Assembly (NCBI RefSeq): GCF_003258355.1
Contig: NZ_QKPO01000006.1
Span: 124,001 to 188,000 of the forward strand
From: Confluentibacter sediminis
GTDB taxonomy: Bacteria > Bacteroidota > Bacteroidia > Flavobacteriales > Flavobacteriaceae
Direction: 5' to 3'
DNA: 64,000 bases
In this document: piece after piece, positions 37,237-45,000 of the stretch
How positions within the stretch are numbered: the stretch's first letter is position 1
Layout: each line of letters begins with the position of its first letter
Notes under the pieces: generated by a model
Database searches by the model: none
Told to the model about the DNA's origin: nothing
What the model saw: only the letters and a program-made list of their open reading frames with translations
Made by a program: the position numbers and the translations under genes

Positions 37237-38043
37237 TCACATTTTTTTAAGCCATAACGCTTTTAAGTCTTTTATTTTATTAGGTAAAGTGAATACTAAT
37301 ATTTTTTCTGGATTTGGTACTTTTACTTCATAGGCCACCGCACCTATATAGTTGTCATCTATTTCAAATCCATGTATTTGCCAGCTTTTTTCTGACCCGG
37401 TTAGGGAGGAATCTATAACATGAGCTCCATTAAGACTAGGGAATTTTGAAAAATCGTCATCTATGCCTTTGCCTAATGCCTTTACAAAAGCTTCTTTACG
37501 TGTCCACAAGCTGTAAAAAGCATGATTTTTATTAGTTGCATTTTGAATAAAGGATGTTTCTTTATCACTATATATATGCAGAAGAGAATTTACTAAATCA
37601 TAATTTTCAGTAATCTGTTCAATATCTATACCAATACTGCGATTAGCTATTGAAATAAGAGCAAAGTCTCCAGAATGAGAAATATTGAAAAATGTAGAGG
37701 GATGTATTGATAAATATGGTTTTTTATTAGTATGGTAATCAAGTTTTATTTTATGTATATCTATTTCCGTATGAATAGACAAAATTAATTTAAGCAAACC
37801 TCTGCAAATTATAAATCTATTCTTGTCTATTTCTTTGTAAAACTTATTTGATCTGTCAATTTCTTTTGGATCCAAAAAACAAAATAATTCATTTAAAATG
37901 TTTAAAAAATCTGGTAAATAAATTTTGTAAATAATTATTTCTGAACCTTTATGATTTATGGATGATTTCAATAAATCAGAAGCAATTAACTTGCCATAAT
38001 AGTTGCAAAATATATTAGTTTTCAAATTTAGAACTTCGTTCAT
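37237..38043 (-). CDS. 4'-phosphopantetheinyl transferase, Sfp type
   Basis: This 268-aa enzyme converts apo carrier domains to the holo form by transferring the CoA phosphopantetheine arm. The motifs are complete: FNISHSGDFA (residues 119-128), GIDIEQI (138-144) with the metal-binding acidic residues, and WTRKEAFVKALGKGI (180-194). Its start lies 29 bases inside the 3' end of the NRPS gene, so it is co-transcribed with it and probably translationally coupled. It should activate the five carrier domains in the cluster (one in the NRPS, three in the hybrid synthase, one in the 908-aa fusion). Confidence 0.95.
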   Translation of the reverse strand: MNEVLNLKTNIFCNYYGKLIASDLLKSSINHKGSEIIIYKIYLPDFLNILNELFCFLDPKEIDRSNKFYKEIDKNRFIICRGLLKLILSIHTEIDIHKIKLDYHTNKKPYLSIHPSTFFNISHSGDFALISIANRSIGIDIEQITENYDLVNSLLHIYSDKETSFIQNATNKNHAFYSLWTRKEAFVKALGKGIDDDFSKFPSLNGAHVIDSSLTGSEKSWQIHGFEIDDNYIGAVAYEVKVPNPEKILVFTLPNKIKDLKALWLKKM

Positions 38044-41000
38044 CTAAAACATTTTGCAAAATTAAAGCAGCTTCTTTATCAAAAGGTGGTGAAAAAATTT
38101 CAGCATGATTTCCTGGAACTTCATGTATACTTATTCCTTTTAATGTTATAGGTTTCCAGCCTAGATACATGGTGTCATGCATATAATGAGATTGACTTTT
38201 TGCTCTAAACAAATCAATTTCAATAGGTAAAGGAGTAAGATGGTATTTATCTCTTACCATTTCTGTTACCTTAAAATTATCTTGTATGTATTCTGGATTG
38301 ATGTGTTTGTTTTTTTTGAATTTGTTATAATAAAATTGAAATAAACGTTCTTTTTTTCCATTAATCCTACTCTTTAAATAGCTCTTGCTTTTGAAAATTA
38401 ATTTTAAATCATATAGTCTCCAATTAATTTGATAAACAGAAGATTCTATTTTTTTACGTAAAGGAGATTTGTAATAATAATATGGATAAACGTAACTGTC
38501 AAGCATTGCTAATACACTCACTTTTTTACCCTGATTAATCAATTGTTTTGCCATTTCAAAGGCTATAATACCGCCAAAAGAATATCCAGCTAAAGCATAA
38601 GGCCCATTTGGGTTTTTCTTAATAATACTAGATATATAGTGTTGTGCAATTTCCTCGATTGAATTATAGGGTTCGTTATCACTATTAACTCCTGTACCTT
38701 GAATTCCGAAAACGGGTTGATCATCATCAAGATGTTTTGACAAGTCAATGAATTTTAAAACGTTTAATCCAGCACCATGAATAATATAAAGTGGGGTTTT
38801 TGTACCTTTGGGCTTTATAGGTACTAATGAATCCCAAGTTACTGATTCATTATCCTTTTCTAATAATTGGGCTAACTTTTCGACAGTCGAATATTCAAAT
38901 AAAGAAGACAAGGGTAGTCTTTTTCCAGTTTCTGTTTCTAGTTTATTCATAACCTTCACAGCAATTAATGAATGGCCTCCGAGTTCAAAAAAGTTACTAA
39001 AAATATCTACTTTCTCAACTTGAAGAGCTTCTTGCCAAATATCTGCTACAATTTCTTCTGCCTTATTTCTAGGAGCCGTGTATTCTGAAATTATATTCTT
39101 TGGAGTCTCTGATTGTAATAATAATAAAGCTTTACGATCAATTTTACCGTTTAATGTCTTGGGTAATGCTTCCAAAATATTGTACTCTTGAGGTATAAGA
39201 TGCTCTGGTAATTGAGTTTTTAAAGAGTCACGCCATTGTTTGGTAATATCATTTGGAATGTTGTTGCCTTTATTAGAAACAATATAGGCAATGAGACGAT
39301 CAGAATTAGCAACCACTACAACATCTTGTATGTCTTCTAACAATGATATAGCATGTTCTATATCTCCTAATTCGATTCGATGACCTCTAATTTTTATTTG
39401 TTGATCGGTTCGACCTAAACATTGAAATTCTCCATTAGGAAGCAATTTACCCAAATCTCCGGTACGATAAAGAATAGCATTTTCATTAGTTGAAAATGGA
39501 TTTACAATAAATTTTTCATTAGTTAGTTCTAGTCGATTCCAATAACCTTGAGAAACTCCGTCACCAGAAATACATATTTCGCCAATAGCTTCAGGGGGTA
39601 AAAGTTGATTATTTTCATCTAATATGTAAATTTGAGTATTGGCAATAGGTTTACCTATGGTAATTAACTCGTCATTTTTATGTATTTGCTTTATGGCTGA
39701 CCAAATAGTAGTTTCAGTAGGACCATACATGTTCCAAAGTGAATCACATTTTGATAGTAGATTATTTGCCAGATTAAAAGGCAAAGCTTCTCCACCACAT
39801 AGTGCTTTAATTGGTAAAGGATGTTCCCATCCAGAATCTAACAACATCTTCCACGTAGTGGGCGTTGCTTGCAACATAGTTATAGCTTCACTTTGCAATA
39901 AATCAAGAAGTAACCGTCCATCTCTTGCCGTGTCATTATCAGCTAATATTAGAGTAGCTCCACTTAATATTGGTAAAAATAATTCAAGACCAGCAATATC
40001 AAAAGATATGGTGGTAATAGAAAGAAATCTATCATTGTTAGAAATGCCCGGCTTGAGTTTCATACTAAACAGGAAATTTACCAGATTTTTGTGAGAGATT
40101 GGTACGCCTTTAGGTTTGCCTGTGGAACCTGAGGTATACAATATATAAGCCAAAGATTCTGGTTTAATATCTAGTTTTAATGGTGTTAAAGGGTAATCTG
40201 TTAAGACATCTAGAGCGTCCTCTATTATTAATTTAATTGATTCTGAAGGCAATAAGTTTGATAGCTCGTTTGTAGTAATCAAAAACTTAGATTTAGAATC
40301 GCTTAGCATGAATTCTAATCGTGATTTAGGATAAGCAGGGTCTAATGGTATGTAGGCAGCACCACATTGTAAAATTGCAAGTAAAGTAATTAGTAATTCT
40401 GGACTACGATGCATAGCTACAGCAGCAAAATCCCCAGGGCCTAGACCCTGTGCTTGAAAATAATATGCTAATTGATTGGCTTTATTTTGTAAGTCTGCGT
40501 ATGTTGTCTTTGTTTTATTAAATTCTAAAGCAACATCATTTGGAGTTGAATTAGCTTGCTCAATAAGTAATTCATGCAGAGCTTTTTTTGGATAAGTAGC
40601 TTCAGTATTGTTTAGCGTATAGTAAATATCTTTTTTGTCACTATTTATTATTTCTGATAAAGGTTTGTCTGGATTTAATATAAGTTTATTAAGAAGATCC
40701 TCAAATGAGGTCATCATTTGTTTTATAGTATCAGGTTTGAATAGTTTTGTATTATAATTCCAAAGGAAAGAAGGACCATTTTTTGCTCTAAAAGCATAAA
40801 GTTGAAGTTCGAATGTTCCGTAGAACCTTGGGCCAATATTAAACTTATGTGAAAGTCCTGAAAATGAAAATGAAGTTTCTACATCATTATTTAGGTCTAC
40901 CGTTAGTATAACAGGAACTAAAGGAACTCTTGAGGGGTCACGAGCTATATTAAGTTTTTGGAGTATATGGCCAAAACTAACTTGTTGATTTTCATAAGCA

Positions 41001-42022
41001 TCAAATAAATCATTATTTCTCTGTTTTAAATAGTCATGAAAGTTGTTTTGACTATTAATGTTGCTTCGTAATGGTAGTAAATTAGCTGCGTTACCAATCA
41101 TTTGTCTCATGTGGTATAACGCACTTGCTGAAAATGGAAATCCTACAATTAAATCATTTTTTCCAGTGAGTTGGTATAGAAATACCTCAAACGCAGAAAG
41201 CATGGTAGTAACTAAGCTGCAGCCAGACTTTATTCCTAACTTTTTTAATGATTCAATAATAGTATTATCTAGAGGTAATACAATACGATCACAATTATAA
41301 GTACGTAAAGGAGGGCGTACATAATCTATTGGTAAATCTACTATAGGTGGCGATTTCTCATACATATTTAGCCAAAACTTTTCTAAGTCCTTGTAATCAT
41401 CACTTTCTGCGAATGAATTTACTTTTTTTGCAAAAACATGAAATGGTATGGCATCAGGAAGCACTGGGCTTTTATTTTCTACATATGCTGAGTAAAGAAT
41501 GCTTAATTCTTCCATTATAATATCAGTACTTAATCCATCGGCAATAATATGATGTTGTGTTAATACTAATATATGCTCTAAATCATCACATTTTATTATT
41601 TTAACCCTAAACAAAGGGCCATTTATTAAGTCGAATATGAATGTAGCTTCTTCTTTAATTAAATTATTTTTGGACTGCTCTTTTTCAGTACCACCTAGAT
41701 TCGAAATATCGTTATATGAAATCTCAATATCAAGGCTTTTATAAACACTCATTAAACCCCCATCGGAGCTAAAAGAAGCTCGTAACGATTCATGCCGTTG
41801 TACAAGAGTTTTAACTGCATTTTGTAATGCATTTAAAACCAAATTACCCTTAAGAGTTATATAAACGCATAAGTCATATGCTCTGTTAGCATCATCACCT
41901 CCCCAAATACAATCCGACCAAATATCTAACTGCGATTCGGTAGTCTTAATTACACGTTCTAATTCAGGTCCTGAAAAAGGGTTAAATTGAGTTTTATTTT
42001 CTAATTGAGATTGATTATTCAT
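38015..42022 (-). CDS. NRPS module C-A-T-TE (terminal module)
   Basis: This 1335-aa protein is a complete single NRPS module. The condensation domain occupies residues about 26-450, with active-site HHIIADG at 157-163. The adenylation domain occupies about 490-980 with LYTSGSTGKPKG, NMYGPTETT, YRTGDLGK and NGKIDRKAL. From A4 to A10 I read the specificity residues as D-I-L-Q-L-G-M-I-W-K, close to the known glycine code DILQLGLIWK. The carrier site is Ser1018 (LGGHSL). The thioesterase (about 1085-1330) has GYSFGG with Ser1148 and a C-terminal HAE histidine. It should condense the upstream polyketide-type chain with glycine and release the product. The gene follows the hybrid synthase by 61 bases. 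Confidence 0.93.
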   Translation of the reverse strand: MNNQSQLENKTQFNPFSGPELERVIKTTESQLDIWSDCIWGGDDANRAYDLCVYITLKGNLVLNALQNAVKTLVQRHESLRASFSSDGGLMSVYKSLDIEISYNDISNLGGTEKEQSKNNLIKEEATFIFDLINGPLFRVKIIKCDDLEHILVLTQHHIIADGLSTDIIMEELSILYSAYVENKSPVLPDAIPFHVFAKKVNSFAESDDYKDLEKFWLNMYEKSPPIVDLPIDYVRPPLRTYNCDRIVLPLDNTIIESLKKLGIKSGCSLVTTMLSAFEVFLYQLTGKNDLIVGFPFSASALYHMRQMIGNAANLLPLRSNINSQNNFHDYLKQRNNDLFDAYENQQVSFGHILQKLNIARDPSRVPLVPVILTVDLNNDVETSFSFSGLSHKFNIGPRFYGTFELQLYAFRAKNGPSFLWNYNTKLFKPDTIKQMMTSFEDLLNKLILNPDKPLSEIINSDKKDIYYTLNNTEATYPKKALHELLIEQANSTPNDVALEFNKTKTTYADLQNKANQLAYYFQAQGLGPGDFAAVAMHRSPELLITLLAILQCGAAYIPLDPAYPKSRLEFMLSDSKSKFLITTNELSNLLPSESIKLIIEDALDVLTDYPLTPLKLDIKPESLAYILYTSGSTGKPKGVPISHKNLVNFLFSMKLKPGISNNDRFLSITTISFDIAGLELFLPILSGATLILADNDTARDGRLLLDLLQSEAITMLQATPTTWKMLLDSGWEHPLPIKALCGGEALPFNLANNLLSKCDSLWNMYGPTETTIWSAIKQIHKNDELITIGKPIANTQIYILDENNQLLPPEAIGEICISGDGVSQGYWNRLELTNEKFIVNPFSTNENAILYRTGDLGKLLPNGEFQCLGRTDQQIKIRGHRIELGDIEHAISLLEDIQDVVVVANSDRLIAYIVSNKGNNIPNDITKQWRDSLKTQLPEHLIPQEYNILEALPKTLNGKIDRKALLLLQSETPKNIISEYTAPRNKAEEIVADIWQEALQVEKVDIFSNFFELGGHSLIAVKVMNKLETETGKRLPLSSLFEYSTVEKLAQLLEKDNESVTWDSLVPIKPKGTKTPLYIIHGAGLNVLKFIDLSKHLDDDQPVFGIQGTGVNSDNEPYNSIEEIAQHYISSIIKKNPNGPYALAGYSFGGIIAFEMAKQLINQGKKVSVLAMLDSYVYPYYYYKSPLRKKIESSVYQINWRLYDLKLIFKSKSYLKSRINGKKERLFQFYYNKFKKNKHINPEYIQDNFKVTEMVRDKYHLTPLPIEIDLFRAKSQSHYMHDTMYLGWKPITLKGISIHEVPGNHAEIFSPPFDKEAALILQNVLDERSSKFEN

Positions 42023-42083
42023 AATTTGAGCAAATGTGGTGCTGTATAATTTGTTTATTTGAAAATAAATGATCTATGATTAT

Positions 42084-45000
42084 TTATAGTTCTATTTTGA
42101 TATAATTTCCTGTTTGATCTGGATTGGGAATAAACCATGCTGGATTTCCCGCCTCGTCACGTCCAAGTTTTGCACCTGGCATAGGAGGTTCATCTGCTAA
42201 TATAGAATACTTATCACTAATATTGAGTTTATTATCTTTTTGATTTATCTTTTTTGAAACATCATTAAATATGTCTGTTTTCTCAAAACTATTAAAACCA
42301 TTTTTACATTCTCTATTAACATCAATAAGATGTAAAGATTCAGCTTTAATATTCTTTACAATGGAAGCGCCATTAACGGGGATAGTATGGTTGTTTTGTA
42401 ATGCTTCAATTTTATTGTTCAAAAGATGAAGTTGTTCAACTATTTGCTCCAAAGTTATTTGATGCTGACTTGATAGTTTTTGTGCTTCTGTAGTGGTTTT
42501 TATACTCTGGTTAGAGGAGTTTAAAGTTTTATTGTTATTATTTATACCATGAAATTCAGGTTGTTCTTCAGGTAGATTAAGATTTAAAAAATCTGCCAAA
42601 AGCTCTGGTGAAGATAAATCTTGATTTAATTGTCTAAAAGTAATAGGGAAATCAAACTCTTTCTTTAATATTCCAGACAATTGGCTGAGCGTTAATGAAT
42701 CTAATCCTAATTCTAAGAAAGAATAAGAACCAGAATTTAAATCATAAGATATACCAGAGGCATGAGTCATTATTTCTAAGATTTTACTCAGAATTTTTGG
42801 AACTCTATTTGGCACTTCATTTTTTGCATTATGAGTTTCAATAACTTCAGAAACTTTAGGTAGATTATGGTTTAAAAAATCTGCTAAAAGCATTGGTGAA
42901 GATAAATCTTGGTTTAGTTGTCTAAAAGTAATAGGAAAATCAAACTCTTTTTTTAATATTCCCGATAATTGGCTGAGTGTTAAAGAATCTAAGCCCAATT
43001 CTAAAAAGCTGTTAGAAGCTGAGTCTAATCCATAAGATATACCAGAAGCGTGATTCATTATTTCCAATATTTTATTGAGTATATTAGAAACTCTTGAAGT
43101 GTCTTCTATTTTTATACTAGTATTTACAACAACTTCTTCAACTTTTGGTATTACATTAATTGTTTGTTTTTGGACTAAAGTTGATTTATCAAATATCACA
43201 GGGTCTACCCAGCATAGTTTGCGGTCAAAAACATAACTAGGTAAATTAATTTTTTGCCTTTTTTGTTCTTTATAAAAAGAGTTCCAATCAGGATTTATTC
43301 CTTTTAGCCACATTTCACCCAAAGCATTCAAAATACTAGTGTATTCATTTTCTTCATCCTCTTTTGGTAAATTTAAACTTGAAAAGGCTGATATAATTTT
43401 TTTGCCTGCTGCTTGTTGTTGAGCTAAAGAAGTGAGAGATTTTCCAGGACCAACCTCTAACAATATAAAATTGTCTTCTTCTAAAATAGTATCCATAGCA
43501 TTTGCAAATCTCACTGTATTTTTGACATGATTAACCCAATAAGATACGCTTGTTGCTTCTGTGTCTGTTAACCATTTCCCTGTTACTGTGGAAACAATAG
43601 GTAGTCTAGGTACATTTAGAGTAACTTTTTTTAATGCATCTTCAAAGCTTTCTAGCATAGGTTCCATCATAGGAGAATGAAATGCATGACTTGTAAAAAG
43701 TACTTTATGCGGTATATCTTGAGGTTGAAGAGCTTTAGAGAAATCCTCTATATCTTTGTCAGTTCCAGCTACCACACATAATTGTTTTGAATTTACAGCT
43801 GCAATTGATAAGGATTTTGGAAGCATTTCTTTTAAACGATCTTCAGATAATCTAACAGATAACATGCTACCTCCTGGAAGTTCACTTACCAAACGACTTC
43901 TAGTAGCGATTACAAAAAGTGCGTCTTTCAAGTTAAGAATACCAGCTAAATGCGCGGCTACAAATTCTCCAACACTATGGCCACAAAGCAATGTTGGTTT
44001 TATTCCCCAACTTATCCATAATTGCGACAGTGCATATTCAGTAATGAATAAAGCTGGCTGTGTAAATAATGTATTTTTTAATAATTTTTGAGCTTCTTCT
44101 GAATTATTCTCAGGATATATTATTTTACGAATATCTAATTTTAAACTGTCTTTTAATAACTCAGCACACTCATCAATGGCGTCTCTAAACACTTTCTCAT
44201 TATCGTAAAGTGTCTTACCCATTTGTAAATATTGAGATCCTTGTCCAGGGAAAAGAAATCCTATTTCAGTAGGTACAATTTTTAAAATACTAGATTTAAC
44301 AATGTTTTTATCTGAAGAAATTAAATTTTTAGTTGCGTGTTTGTTTGAGTCTGTTACTAAAAAACTACGATGGTTAAAATCATCACGAGTAACATTAAGA
44401 GAATAAGCTACATCAGCTAAAGAAGTACTTGTAGATTTATTTATAAAATTACCCAGTTCAGCATTATAACCTAGTAAACTATTTTGAGTCTTTGCAGACC
44501 AAGTTAGTAATTGAGTGGGTCTTCCATTAGTTGATGAAATTGGTTTCATCTCATAATCTTCTACAATTACGTGAACATTCGTACTTCCAACACCAAACGA
44601 ACTAACTCCTGCTAGTCTGGGGCCATCAGTATTCCAGTCGCTCAATTTTGCATTAATATAGAATGGACTATTTTCAAAATCTATATGAGGATTTGGTTTG
44701 CTAAATCCAACTAAAGGAGGGATTTGTTTATGCTGCATGGATAAAATGACCTTTAATAAACCAGCTACCCCAGCAGCAGCTGTTGTGTGTCCGAAATTTC
44801 CTTTTACAGAACCTATGGCACAATACCCATTTTTATCTTGTTTACCGTAAGCTATTTTTAGTCCTTCAATCTCTATTGGGTCCCCTACTAAAGTAGCTGT
44901 GCCATGTGCTTCAACATAGCTAATAGATGAAGGTAAAACTTGAGCATCATTTAAAGCCTTAATAATGGCACCAGATTGACCAATGGAACTAGGAGCCATA

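Noticed and set aside
39639-40094. Open frame of 151 codons opposite the NRPS adenylation domain, with a similar one at 46669-47088 opposite the hybrid synthase
   Set aside because: Both are antisense images of the two related A domains; their mutual similarity comes from the A-domain homology, not from a real gene.
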